A stretch of DNA of 33,437 nucleotides, taken from Paenibacillus tianmuensis (lineage in GTDB: Bacteria > Bacillota > Bacilli > Paenibacillales > NBRC-103111). The notes beneath the pieces were generated by a model. That model saw only the letters and a program-made list of their open reading frames with translations, was not told the origin of the DNA and searched no databases. The position numbers were made by a program, and so were the translations under genes. The stretch covers positions 1 to 33,437 of the forward strand of contig NZ_FMTT01000057.1 of the NCBI RefSeq assembly GCF_900100345.1. Direction: 5' to 3'. Of this stretch, positions 24,601 through 32,456 are shown one piece after another. Positions within the stretch are counted from its first letter, which is position 1, and every line of letters starts with the position of its first letter.

Positions 24601-26687
24601 TCCATGAGCGCTTCAAAATGCAGATATATCGCCGCAACATCCTCCGGCCGCCACGCCGCATACTGCTTCACATATTCCGCTTCCCGCTCGGCTTGCTGCC
24701 GATCCGATGCGTCGGCCAGCTCCGGATGATCGAATTTGGGCGGTATCGCCACGTTCTCATTCACATCATATAAGCCGAAGCCATTCCCGGCGCCATCGCT
24801 CGCATCTGCAGCATGTAGCAGCTTATCGATCAGCACTTGCTCCTGTGCTGTAGCCCGCCCCTTCTCATGCAGCGCTTGAACATGGGCCCGCACTTGCGGA
24901 TAAAGCGCTTGCCGCTGCTTATCCTGCTGCAAAGATTCGACAATCGCAAGCCCGGCCAGCCGCTGCTGTTCATTTGAGGCAGACAAGAGCTTATCCGCCG
25001 CGCGCAGCAGCTCCTCATCGGTCTGCTGCATGAGCAGCGAAATGCAGGCTTGACGCAGGGTGCCTGTCTTCAGCTTCATTAACTCAACAATTTTGTCCAG
25101 TTCGGCAGCGGCAAGCTCCGATTGTCCGAGCAGCTTAATTGCCGCCTTGCGGTTGTTTGTGCTTTTATCATTCAACGCTTGCAGCAAATACTCGCGCTGT
25201 TTACCAGAGGCGGCGGCTCCGATAAAATTAACCAGCAAACTGTACCGCAGGCTTGAGTTCATCCGGTCGCTGCAATCTATTAACTGCTCAATCATTGCGG
25301 CATCACGGTCATAGGCCGCCAAAGTCATCATACGCCGCAATAGCTCATCGGCATCTAGCGTTGCCACCGCCCAAGGGAATACGCTCTCCTTAAAGGTTTT
25401 CGTCCCTTTGAGCTGCCTCAGCGACTGCAATAAAGCATTGAACTGTTCGCGCCGCTCTACAAGGTCCTCGCTGATCGGAGAATTGCTCAAATCGACAGCC
25501 CCGTCCCCATAATGGTAGGAGACGCGATAGTCGGCATAGATGCTGTTCATCAGCCAAGCCATCTGCTCCGGGTCATCGACTGCTGCGGGCAGATGTCCGC
25601 TTGCAATCCGATGCTGCATATCCTGCTGGTTCAGCTGGGCCAGGAAGTATAGCGAAGACAGCTTCTTATATCTGGCACCGTCCTTGAGCACACGTTGGAT
25701 GCGCATGGTGGCTTCGCCAATATCATAAGTCGCCGTCGCCCACAGCGAGAAATAGTAGACCAGCGTATCTTCGCTATGTTCCGCTTCTTCCCGGTAGCTC
25801 TCTTCCGTCAGAGCGCGCAGGGCAAGCTCCAGACATTTGCGGATGACCGCCGGCTTCTGATCGGTAAAGGCAAGCCCTGTCCACGTATCGAGCGCCCGGA
25901 TCACCGCGCTGAAGCGCTCCAAATTATGCTCCAGCACGATGCGAATCAAGTAGACGGCGGCCTCAACAGTTCCTTCGTCCAGACTTTCCATAATGTGCTG
26001 GCGCAGGCCCTCCTGCAGCCTGGCCGCAATCAGGAGACGCCCCAGCATTTCGTAGGCTTCTACGTTATGGCTCTGCACAATGCCGCGAATCATCGGCCTG
26101 GTCAGCAGCGCCGTCTGATTTTCGCCAAACATGATGTCTCTAAGCGCCTCAAAGACGGTTTCGTTGCCCATGTCGAGCTCGCGGGCGATGCGGTCGCCCA
26201 TAATAGAGTCTTCCGACAGAATAATGTCATGCCTCGTCAAATAATCCTGCAAGGTGCACTCATAAGCAAGAGCATTATAGTAATATTTAACTGTCAACAG
26301 TATGGCTTCCATATAATAAGCCAGATTGCGGGAACGATAGCCTTTGCGATAATAGTAGGTTGAATAGGCACGCAAAATGCGGCGCCGCAGCAAATCCAGC
26401 AGCTCTGCCCCGTTCTCCTCTCCAAACAGCAGCGTCGGCGCCGATGACAGCGGTCCCGCCCACAACTGCTCAGCATCGGTCATTTCACTCATCGGACAAG
26501 GATAGGCGCGGTTCAGTTCGGCAATAAACAGCTGCTTGCGCTCTGCCTCGTTCTGGTATGTGGCCGTCAAATAGTCCAGCAGGCTGGAGGCTAACGGATA
26601 ATGCTCATGATCCTTCTTCGTCTGCAATTGCTCAGACAAGGCATCCAGCAGCTCATGATTATACTCAAGATGAATACGTTCTGTCAT
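21630..26687 (-). CDS. Giant DUF4132-domain protein
   Basis: A 1685-residue, apparently cytosolic protein without signal peptide or membrane segments. The N-terminal two thirds are alpha-helical; residues about 490-640 look like HEAT-type repeats (RKAAIKLLGQSELAAAELDK, RQACISLLMQQTDEELLRAA). The DUF4132 domain starts near 1245 (YGDVNRMSWDLEAEKIGEIA) and continues through LWLAIDDEGQVELKVEKGG, LKDQYTRAKFSFEQAMENGT and NPVIAPLVRHLVWID to about 1560. E. coli YehI/MolR are distant relatives of unsettled function. Other bacteria encode DUF4132 proteins near MoxR-type AAA and VWA genes, which are not seen here. AGGAGAGGAG precedes the ATG. It is the second gene of an operon with the 139-residue protein 18 nt upstream. 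The intact 5-kb frame argues against a high indel error rate in this sequence. Confidence 0.85.
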   Translation of the reverse strand: MTERIHLEYNHELLDALSEQLQTKKDHEHYPLASSLLDYLTATYQNEAERKQLFIAELNRAYPCPMSEMTDAEQLWAGPLSSAPTLLFGEENGAELLDLLRRRILRAYSTYYYRKGYRSRNLAYYMEAILLTVKYYYNALAYECTLQDYLTRHDIILSEDSIMGDRIARELDMGNETVFEALRDIMFGENQTALLTRPMIRGIVQSHNVEAYEMLGRLLIAARLQEGLRQHIMESLDEGTVEAAVYLIRIVLEHNLERFSAVIRALDTWTGLAFTDQKPAVIRKCLELALRALTEESYREEAEHSEDTLVYYFSLWATATYDIGEATMRIQRVLKDGARYKKLSSLYFLAQLNQQDMQHRIASGHLPAAVDDPEQMAWLMNSIYADYRVSYHYGDGAVDLSNSPISEDLVERREQFNALLQSLRQLKGTKTFKESVFPWAVATLDADELLRRMMTLAAYDRDAAMIEQLIDCSDRMNSSLRYSLLVNFIGAAASGKQREYLLQALNDKSTNNRKAAIKLLGQSELAAAELDKIVELMKLKTGTLRQACISLLMQQTDEELLRAADKLLSASNEQQRLAGLAIVESLQQDKQRQALYPQVRAHVQALHEKGRATAQEQVLIDKLLHAADASDGAGNGFGLYDVNENVAIPPKFDHPELADASDRQQAEREAEYVKQYAAWRPEDVAAIYLHFEALMEEHYNYEYEGQHYSNYSEKVLLGNQTYRLAKVKKADGEETAEDSLDSYPLPEVWRQAARDLQLTPMRMLVFMFGGEDHTIGDAAEKQWFTELYADVQDKQKAQQLDKALETLKHERKTNQLIRLLFHEADSTESFTACMSIYRSLRARLTVEQCVMPQAELDEGTNMYWHRDRDRFPALGSDLLEQWLTCAEPCAQSDEQFAEYFFTAYASYKLLKGADDVTLSVDSYMRAHHLGLISDSVLLREMMVGNLAKDFIRKLTHPNWNKPLLESYPGVRPLLEQAVCRIVEIESRRGDLPTEVSELSLAIHRFEGMRFFVAILTGLGKETFRRGYVYSSDLTKKAVLSSLLKCCYPAKGEDAAQLAALLEKTDLTEQRLLEAAMYAPQWVDIVQQHLGWSGLKSAAWYFHAHINETFSAQKETEVAIFSPISPQSFNDGAFDGDWFRSAYETLGVERFDLLYSCAKYITDGGNSHRRAQLFADATLGKLDKQELVEGIRSARNKDKLLSYALLPIAAGDKREVLGRYELIQQFLKESKQFGAQRRESEGKASAIALENLARNAGYGDVNRMSWDLEAEKIGEIAAYFSPQDMNGTKLWLAIDDEGQVELKVEKGGKAQKSIPTALRKNELVLAMKGAQKELKDQYTRAKFSFEQAMENGTRFTAQELGAIIRNPVIAPLVRHLVWIDAAGAETGKGGIGYLQEPDQGANAFMLRQPDGGLLTLQSDTGLLLAHPVHLYASGRWSEFQRDLFVREIKQPFKQVFREYYRLNADETAAVTVSRRYAGHQVQPQRTVALLRGRTWTVDYEEGLQKVYYKENLIARMYAMADWFTPADIEPPTLETVQFFNRETMEPIKLAEVPPVIFSEVMRDIDLVVSVAHAGGVDPEASHSTVEMRIAIAQELLMLLKVDNVRLEGSHAHVAGKLGEYSVHMGSGIVHKKGTGALTILPVHSQSRGRLFLPFADSDPRTAEIMSKLLLLAEDSKIKDPSILAML

Positions 26688-26705
26688 GTTAAACTCCTCT
26701 CCTAG

Positions 26706-27125
26706 TTAGCGCATCATTCCCGACAACATGGTCAGTCGTATAAAGGTAAAAACCGATCCGGGCGCAATCGTCAGCGGCGCATGCAGCTCCTCCACGACTG
26801 TATCATTGATCAGCACTTTGTAAATGCCGTCCTCAAATGCCTGCAAAGCCGTCTCGACCGCAGCCGCAGCATTTGCCTTCCGGTCGTCATAAGCCGCCTG
26901 GAAGCCTACCTTGCCGGCTTCGGCCTGCTCCTCCACTTGCCCGGGACTTAAGTAAGGAAAAATAGATTGCTCGATGCTGCGCTCGTTAAAACGCTGCACT
27001 TGATCCGTTACAATCGCCCGAATCGCATCCTTCAGACACTGTACATCGTCAGGCAGCGACGCCTCAATCAGCTCCAGCACCGGACGCCTTTTGCCGGCCG
27101 CTTTGACTCTGAAATAGATTTGCAC
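26706..27125 (-). CDS. Hypothetical partner of the DUF4132 protein
   Basis: About 139 residues from the GTG at 27125, which lies 6-7 nt after an AGGAGG box. The longer frame (to 27173) would start inside the leader region without a signal. The protein begins MQIYFRVKAAGKRRPVLELI, has a central helical region (VTDQVQRFNERSIEQSIF) and ends in a beta-rich part (IYKVLINDTVVEELHAPLTI, then GSVFTFIRLTML). Most of it resembles an N-terminal strand, helices and a small C-terminal barrel, but I do not recognise the family. It overlaps nothing, lies 18 nt upstream of the DUF4132 gene and shares its promoter (TATAAT at 27199-27194), so the two products very likely work together. Confidence 0.78.
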   Translation of the reverse strand: MQIYFRVKAAGKRRPVLELIEASLPDDVQCLKDAIRAIVTDQVQRFNERSIEQSIFPYLSPGQVEEQAEAGKVGFQAAYDDRKANAAAAVETALQAFEDGIYKVLINDTVVEELHAPLTIAPGSVFTFIRLTMLSGMMR

Positions 27126-27193
27126 CCCTTCGCCTCCTGTCAGCAAAACGTTGTCACCCTTCGGGTGCGGCAAATTATGGTATTAACAGTGTT

Positions 27194-27199
27194 ATTATA
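27194..27199 (-). promoter_or_regulatory. -10 element of the DUF4132 operon
   Basis: TATAAT on the minus strand, about 70 nt before the GTG start of the 139-residue gene. The -35 is weak. Confidence 0.5.
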
Positions 27200-27640
27200 T
27201 CATGTAGTTTCTTTTTGTTCCCCTTTTTTTATAGAAATACGAACATCCAACGAACTATTCTACCCGACCTAATACGTATGTCCCGGTTTCGCTTCCGCAT
27301 ATGCCAGGACTCAGGACCCGTAGCGGTAAAAAAAGCCGCCAATTGGCGGCAATACGTACTGGTTGCATCTTAGGATCTCCGCATGGTCTATTCGCCGAAA
27401 TCCTCTTCCAAATGCGTTGGAACCATGTGCACCTCTTTTGCGCATGATGGATTTCGCGGGACCTCCATGATGCCAATTTGAATGATTTTTCAAGTGAATT
27501 TCCAGGTGCGTTTTGTGAGGTAAGTTAAGTCCTCACGCAGATTTTCTGTTAGCGGGTTTTTGTGTTCGTCTGTTAGTAGTGAGGTGGGAAGCTTTGTTTC
27601 CGAAGCGCGGAATGATTCGGAATTGAATGAACGGATAGGT
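27200..27640. other. Intergenic region between DUF4132 operon and IS element
   Basis: About 440 bases. It contains a minus-strand terminator at 27328-27350 and, upstream of that, only short frames (for example 26 codons at 27388-27468, beginning MEVPRNPSCAKEVH). The terminator implies that a minus-strand gene once ended here; it may have been cut when the IS element at 27641 arrived. No product can be recognised. Confidence 0.4.
27328..27350 (-). terminator. Orphan rho-independent terminator
   Basis: Perfect palindrome GCCGCCAATTGGCGGC (27335-27350) followed on the minus strand by seven T. No recognisable gene precedes it. Confidence 0.75.
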
Positions 27641-27652
27641 GTGAACTACCCG

Positions 27653-27677
27653 CCACCTACGCTTTGCTTAGAGGTGG
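27653..27677 (-). repeat. Right-end hairpin of the IS element
   Basis: CCACCTA...GAGGTGG stem with a GC-rich inner part (CGC...GCT). It is the typical subterminal structure recognised by TnpA and also part of the TnpB guide-RNA scaffold. Confidence 0.75.
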
Positions 27678-27756
27678 GGGCTTCTAAGGTAATCGTACCT
27701 AATGGTACGAAATTTACTTAGCTATCGAGCCTGTTCCATGCTCTATATATATATGA

Positions 27757-28869
27757 TTATGCTAACAATCGCAATCCTTCACGCTTGATATTGATCGAAG
27801 CATTCCAGTCTCGATCTGCAACAAAACCACAGTCGCAGTGGAATGTACGCTCAGAAAGAGACAAAGACTCCTTCACTTGACCGCAACATGAACAAGTTTT
27901 GGATGAGGGAAACCACTTATTTATTTTGATAAGCCTTTTCCCTTGCTCCTCTAACTTGTATTGGAGAAATGTCGTGAACATACCCCATGCATTATCGGCA
28001 ACGCTTTTGCCGAAATGAAGGGCTTGTGACATTACCTTCATGTTGAGGTCTTCGATAATCACGCAATCATACCGTTTCGCTAATCTGTGCGACTCCTTAT
28101 GTAGAAAGTCTTTTCTTTGATTTGCTATTTTTTCATGCAGTTTTGCAATGTTCAATCGTTGCTTATGCCAACGGTTAGAACCTTTCTTTCTGCGTGATAG
28201 AATACGCTGTTCCTTCGCTAATTTTTCCAAGGCTTGTCGATAGAAATGAGGGGAATTGGCTGTCTTCCCCTCTTCACTTTCAACAAATAAGCCATTCATG
28301 GAAAAATCCAAGCCAACAACAGCTTGTACTTCTTTTGGTACAGGTTGATGTTCGTATTCGGTCAGAATAGAAATATAGTATTTTCCTGTTTTTGTTCGAG
28401 AAACCGTACAAGACTTGATGATGTGATGTGACGGAATTTCTCGATGTTGCTTCATTTTTACAAGTTTCAATTTCGGTAATCTGATATAGCCATCCAAGAG
28501 CATGATGTTTCCGTTGACCACATTCGTTGTATAGGACTGCTTTACTTTGCGACTTTTGAACTTCGGAAATTCAGCACGTCTGGAAAAGAAGTTTTGGTAT
28601 GCCTTTTGCAGATGGAGCTGAGCGTTTGCTAACGCAAGGCTATCTACTTCCTTTAGCCAAGGATGCTCACTCTTGTATTTTGCAGGTGTAGGCAACTTTC
28701 GTTTCTTCAACACAGCTTGATCATCCTTAAATTGCTCGTAGGTTTCCTTTCGTTCAGCCAACATTTTGTTGTAAACAAAACGAACGCAACCGAAGGTTTT
28801 TGCAAGCAGTTGTTCTTGTTGAGGCGTTGGGTACAAACGGAACTTATAGGCCTTGTTCGCTATGTCCAG
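27757..28869 (-). CDS. tnpB: TnpB, RNA-guided nuclease of IS200/IS605 family
   Basis: From the CTG at 28869 the protein reads LDIANKAYKFRLYPTPQQEQ, which matches the usual TnpB N-terminus, and has 370 residues. The first conventional start (TTG, 28836) would lose 11 residues of the first beta strand. Counting from that TTG, the RuvC residues are D177 (VVGLDFS), E262 (VIIEDLN) and D343 (DRDWNASINI), and the zinc finger is C315-x2-C318...C334-x-C336. All catalytic residues are present. TnpB cuts DNA next to a transposon-specific TAM, guided by an RNA made from the element's right end; this helps element retention. An in-frame TGA lies directly before the CTG. The coding sequence overlaps the end of the tnpA relic. 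Confidence 0.9.
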   Translation of the reverse strand: MDIANKAYKFRLYPTPQQEQLLAKTFGCVRFVYNKMLAERKETYEQFKDDQAVLKKRKLPTPAKYKSEHPWLKEVDSLALANAQLHLQKAYQNFFSRRAEFPKFKSRKVKQSYTTNVVNGNIMLLDGYIRLPKLKLVKMKQHREIPSHHIIKSCTVSRTKTGKYYISILTEYEHQPVPKEVQAVVGLDFSMNGLFVESEEGKTANSPHFYRQALEKLAKEQRILSRRKKGSNRWHKQRLNIAKLHEKIANQRKDFLHKESHRLAKRYDCVIIEDLNMKVMSQALHFGKSVADNAWGMFTTFLQYKLEEQGKRLIKINKWFPSSKTCSCCGQVKESLSLSERTFHCDCGFVADRDWNASINIKREGLRLLA

Positions 28870-28874
28870 TCACC

Positions 28875-29144
28875 TCACTTCATCCCCTGATTTTCGGAGC
28901 TTGAACTTTTATAAGCATTGATGAATTTGGACAATTCGGTGTTCGGGTGTGCTTTGAACAAAATAGGCACATGGTCCAAATCATGATTCCATTCAACTAA
29001 GGATATATTATAGTTTTCACCTCATCGAACAAACATTTCTTTCACATAGTCAGATAGGGTATCATCCATCACTTTTCTACGATATTTCACAACCAAAACA
29101 AGATGATAATACAGAGAGAACACCGAATGATTATTGTTGTCCAA
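28875..29144 (-). pseudogene. tnpA: tnpA relic (HUH/Y1 transposase)
   Basis: It starts at a TTG (29144) with DNNNHSVFSLYYHLVLVVKY, the standard IS200-type TnpA N-terminus. An in-frame TGA follows KEMFVR. After it the frame continues GENYNISLVEWNHDLDHVPI and LFKAHPNTELSKFINAYKS, then ends at 28875. The metal-binding HUH motif, normally HVH, reads HVP, and the C-terminal third with the catalytic tyrosine is gone. The element therefore cannot move by its own transposase. Confidence 0.9.
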
Positions 29145-29247
29145 TGTCACTGATGCAACAGCCTTTATTTTATCTAACACTGATTATATCTCATCATAGA
29201 AAATGTGGCAATAAAAAAGACTTTAGGCTTCGCCTACCGAAATTCAT

Positions 29248-29288
29248 CTCCCACTTTCATCAAGCTTCGCAAGATTTAGAAGTGGGAG
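29248..29288 (-). repeat. Left-end hairpin of the IS element
   Basis: CTCCCACTT (29248-29256) pairs with AAGTGGGAG (29280-29288), a perfect 9-bp stem. A second small hairpin, TAGGC-TTC-GCCTA, lies at 29224-29236. Confidence 0.8.
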
Positions 29289-29304
29289 ACTTCTTTCGGA
29301 GTGA

Positions 29305-30200
29305 AGTTAAATTCCTCATAGATACGTTCAAAACGGAAAATCTGGAATCCTTCTAGGCCTGATGAATATCGTTTCAATTCCTCATAGGTACGTTCAAAAT
29401 GCAAAACAAAGCCACAAACATAGAGGCGTAAACAAAGTTTCAATTCCTCATAGGTACGTTCAAAACCTTGACGAGCATAAAGAAGCTCTTCTTCGTTTAT
29501 GCGGGTTTCAATTCCTCATAGGTACGTTCAAAACACGCAAGGTTTGCAAAGGGAGCTGATAGGGATCAAGGTTTCAATTCCTCATAGGTACGTTCAAAAC
29601 GCGGATCAAACAAACAAAGTACGAATGGATGAGCGAGTTTCAATTCCTCATAGGTACGTTCAAAACCATATTCCACCACATGGGAAGGCATGGGACTGGT
29701 AGGTTTCAATTCCTCATAGGTACGTTCAAAACTATGGGACAATTCGACGTATTCAGCCGAAAGTCCTTGTTTCAATTCCTCATAGGTACGTTCAAAACAA
29801 TGTAGTGTACTTTCCAGAAATCATTATCTCTAATTCGTTTCAATTCCTCATAGGTACGTTCAAAACTTCCATGGAGTCACCACCTTATGAGATTCCAAGT
29901 ACAGGTTTCAATTCCTCATAGGTACGTTCAAAACGCAACTAAGGCGCGAGTTCTTTAAGCAGCCTGTATGCCCGTTTCAATTCCTCATAGGTACGTTCAA
30001 AACTTAGGGGTCCAAATCCACTAGATTCGAAAATTTTAGTTTCAATTCCTCATAGGTACGTTCAAAACTACTGGCGCTTCCGCCTGTCCGCGAGACGAAA
30101 TATGTTTCAATTCCTCATAGGTACGTTCAAAACCAGAAAGAAGAAGCAGAAACAAGAAAACTCATCAAAGGTTTCAATTCCTCATAGGTACGTTCAAAAC
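29305..30200 (-). CRISPR. CRISPR array 3 (14 repeats, 13 spacers)
   Basis: Same repeat and orientation. Repeat starts: 29305, 29371, 29437, 29505, 29571, 29637, 29703, 29769, 29837, 29905, 29974, 30039, 30104, 30171. Spacers are 35-39 nt. The leftmost copy (29305) is degenerate at both positions near its left end, where it meets the IS target, and carries one internal change; 29371 differs in its last base. The IS element abuts this leader-distal repeat. Confidence 0.98.
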
Positions 30201-30434
30201 CCGTAAACTTCCCGCCACTAAGCCATTTCTACATATTCCAAAATTACGTATCGAACAAAACAAACACCGTAACCCTTTTGCCGCCCAGCTATCCTTGTCG
30301 TCGATCCCCCGGCTTTTTTGCAGCATTGGTGGTCGACGACAAAACAGCACAGTTAAATTATAAACCTTTGTCCACCTTTTTCCAACCCCATGCTTTCCCG
30401 GGTTTTAACATCAGACAACTATTTTCGGCCTTCT
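30201..30434 (-). promoter_or_regulatory. CRISPR leader 3
   Basis: Third copy of the leader. Promoter: TTGGAA (30385-30380), 17 nt, TATAAT (30362-30357). The GTCGTCGA/TCGACGAC hairpin is at about 30297-30340. Similarity to leaders 1 and 2 ends near 30434. Confidence 0.9.
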
Positions 30435-30513
30435 TCAGACCATACATTTCCCCTAACATTATACGGATCAACGTCACGAGCGAAGAAATTACCCAAGCTT
30501 GCGGGGTCGCAAA

Positions 30514-30766
30514 ATGAACGTTCTATAGCAAGGCCGGGACACTTGCCGTCGCTGTTCTGTTGGTTGTGGCATCGGTGCTGCTGCTGATTGAAGCGGGACT
30601 TATAAAAACATTTTCCGGCTTTTTTGTCGTTACTTTGGGCTGCTGGGTATGTGCCATCGATCGGCTTCGAGACGCACATCCAGAGATTCATCCGGCTGAC
30701 GCCGGTATCACGGTTGCGCAGAAGGCGCTCAGTCGGTTGGAATTTGCTCAACATGACCGAGAATAA
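30514..30766 (+). pseudogene. Possible degenerate membrane-protein fragment
   Basis: An ATG at 30514 reads MNV, then a one-base shift is needed to continue YSKAGTLAVAVLLVVASVLL, LIEAGLIKTFSGFFVVTLGC and a C-terminal charged part. That is one or two plausible membrane helices. There is no good ribosome binding site. The frame overlaps the end of the convergent AAA gene. It could be decayed gene debris or chance. Confidence 0.3.
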
Positions 30767-31304
30767 ACGCTGTTCTCTGGTCGATCGGTAGCTTGGGTAC
30801 GACAATCAGTTCGTAATCCAGTTGCTTATAGGTTTCAAATAAGATGTGATACGTAGCCAGCGCCTCTTCAAAATCCTGTACTCTTTCACTGTCCGTTTGG
30901 TAAATTTCTTTCCAAGGCGGCAAAATAAACACTTGCTTGTTGTATCTGTACTTCTGAACTGTGGATTCAAGCCTCTCTGAAATGGGGGCATGGATTAAAG
31001 AAGAGTAGGCCAACGTATCGGGGATGCCTCTGTCAAAAAATAACGTGTGCCCCGGCTGATTTGATAATGCTGCATGGTAGCTTTCGATAGATTTATCCAG
31101 CATGAGGTCGCGATATTTGATTGCATTTTTCCAAGGCAAGGCATCCCCGTCGGAAGACATCTCCGCTTGAATGATTTCTCTGGCGACTTCCGAAACGTAT
31201 GGATAGCCACTTCTCTGTAGTTCATTCAGCAAGGTAGTTTTACCTGCGCCGGGCCCGCCGGTGATAACAATAAAATCTTTCCTGAACAATACACGGTCCG
31301 TCAT
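30729..31304 (-). CDS. AAA-family ATPase, NadR-like (AAA_28)
   Basis: A 191-residue P-loop protein. Walker A is G16-GPGAGKTT (16-24); the Walker B-like segment is TLFFDRGIPDT (88-97). It also contains EVAREII and the C-terminal FILPPWKEIYQTDSERVQDF, which are conserved in the AAA_28/NadR-kinase-like group of small nucleotide-binding proteins. Members are thought to phosphorylate small molecules or nucleosides, but substrates are mostly unknown. A CAGGAG box lies 8 nt before the ATG. It is followed upstream by the DUF4303-like gene in the same direction with an 86-nt gap. Confidence 0.85.
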   Translation of the reverse strand: MTDRVLFRKDFIVITGGPGAGKTTLLNELQRSGYPYVSEVAREIIQAEMSSDGDALPWKNAIKYRDLMLDKSIESYHAALSNQPGHTLFFDRGIPDTLAYSSLIHAPISERLESTVQKYRYNKQVFILPPWKEIYQTDSERVQDFEEALATYHILFETYKQLDYELIVVPKLPIDQRTAFILGHVEQIPTD

Positions 31305-31390
31305 TTTTAGTCTCCTGTCAATGAAGTTAGTGGAGGAAGTATCCGTTTGAATCTGCCAGTTCCTTGATCATTTCTTCCTTTTTTCTCATG

Positions 31391-32407
31391 TTACTTACCT
31401 TGCAGATCTTCTAAAACCATCTCTAGGATATCTCTGCATTCATCCTCAAGATCGTCGTTCAAATACTTTTCTATATATGGAATGATCGGGCTCCCGAGCT
31501 CCACAAGTTGTTCATAGGCCTCATAGTCGGTTCGCAAGAAGCTTTCCATGCTACTACCGTTACCATCCCCTCCTTCGATCACAGACACCCAATGGTGCAC
31601 CTGTTGGTCAAAGGCTTGTTGTCTTATAGCTTTGACAGTAGACTGAAACGCCAGATCCCCCTCCCTCACGTCTGGCATGGCCTTATGCAATTGTTCTTCG
31701 GTCACACATTTCCGAATTAGCTGGCTGAGGGTCAGGTAGTCTCCGCCAACGCCATCTGCAGCAGATACGTAGGCAACGAAGTCATCGGTCCGATCCAATT
31801 GTTTGAAGTCCTCTTTCATACGATGAATCACATCGATAGCGATCAAGAAGAGCTCCGAATCCACGATCGTCTTCTCAAATATGTAGTTGTTCTCAATTTC
31901 TAAACGCTTGGGTTCTTCCTGACTAATGCAGGAGAAAATATGAAGATAGCTTTCAAGGAGTTCCGGCATCTCTTCAAACATAAAGGGGTAATCACCTTCA
32001 CTAAACTGAAGTGAACTTAATATCTGCTCCCGAGTTTGATTATAGCTCTCCTTACCTTTTTCAGAATATTCTTTTTGGTAACGCGCGTAATATTTATCTG
32101 CAGTTTGGTTTAATGAGTCCAAATTATTGATATATATCACGTATCTACCGCAATAACTATCCGTATAAATGGAGAAGGTGTACACATCCTTGTTTCTTCC
32201 TTCTTCTATATATTTAGACAGAGCAGATTTGCAGAAATCGTAAAGTGCGTTCTCCATGTCTTTTCGGCTAACGAAGATCCCGTCCTGAGGACCAAATGTC
32301 GTGATCTCTTGAATTTTCTTATCCGGTGTGCAGAGCAGATAAGTTCCCTTACCCTCCAATCCCCTTTTCCCACTGATTAACTTGCCGATATGAACGTCAT
32401 AACTCAT
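31391..32407 (-). CDS. Hypothetical protein, possibly DUF4303-like
   Basis: 338 residues from the ATG at 32407 (MSYDVHIGKLISGKRGLEG), which lies about 12 nt after AAGGAG. The 56 codons further upstream overlap the methyltransferase gene and have unlikely composition (Cys- and basic-rich), so they are not coding. The central part (about 55-165: ALYDFCKSALSKYIEEGRNK, YTFSIYTDSYCGRYVIYINN) resembles DUF4303 proteins, often found in polymorphic-toxin immunity settings. The C-terminal 60 residues are acidic and HEAT-like (SPIIPYIEKYLNDDLEDECR). No toxin gene is adjacent. Moderate confidence in the family, high that it is a gene. Confidence 0.7.
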   Translation of the reverse strand: MSYDVHIGKLISGKRGLEGKGTYLLCTPDKKIQEITTFGPQDGIFVSRKDMENALYDFCKSALSKYIEEGRNKDVYTFSIYTDSYCGRYVIYINNLDSLNQTADKYYARYQKEYSEKGKESYNQTREQILSSLQFSEGDYPFMFEEMPELLESYLHIFSCISQEEPKRLEIENNYIFEKTIVDSELFLIAIDVIHRMKEDFKQLDRTDDFVAYVSAADGVGGDYLTLSQLIRKCVTEEQLHKAMPDVREGDLAFQSTVKAIRQQAFDQQVHHWVSVIEGGDGNGSSMESFLRTDYEAYEQLVELGSPIIPYIEKYLNDDLEDECRDILEMVLEDLQGK

Positions 32408-32456
32408 CTTGTAATGCATCTCCTTCAATTGATGGTTTGTGGTACAACAATAACAG

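Larger units (their letters stand above)
27641..29300 (-). mobile_element. IS200/IS605-family element (tnpB intact, tnpA decayed)
   Basis: A 1660-bp element on the minus strand. The right end is at 27641-27700: subterminal hairpin CCACCTA/GAGGTGG (27653-27659, 27671-27677), ending in TTCAC (27645-27641). The left end is at about 29224-29300, with hairpin CTCCCACTT/AAGTGGGAG (29248-29256, 29280-29288). TTCAC also directly precedes the left end (29305-29301) and serves as target, as expected for a family that inserts 3' of a short target identical to the end of its right terminus and makes no target duplication. The target overlaps the last CRISPR repeat of array 3. The guide-RNA (omega RNA) for TnpB would come from the 3' end of tnpB and the right end (about 27641-27850). 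Confidence 0.85.

Noticed and set aside
27311..27493. 60-codon minus-strand frame ending at the orphan terminator
   Set aside because: It has no RBS, reads through the terminator stem and has low-quality composition. A 26-codon alternative is equally unsupported.
16134..30200. Self-targeting spacers or spacers shared between arrays
   Set aside because: I compared spacers by eye and saw no duplicate or match to genes in the window. A full alignment would be needed, so nothing is claimed.
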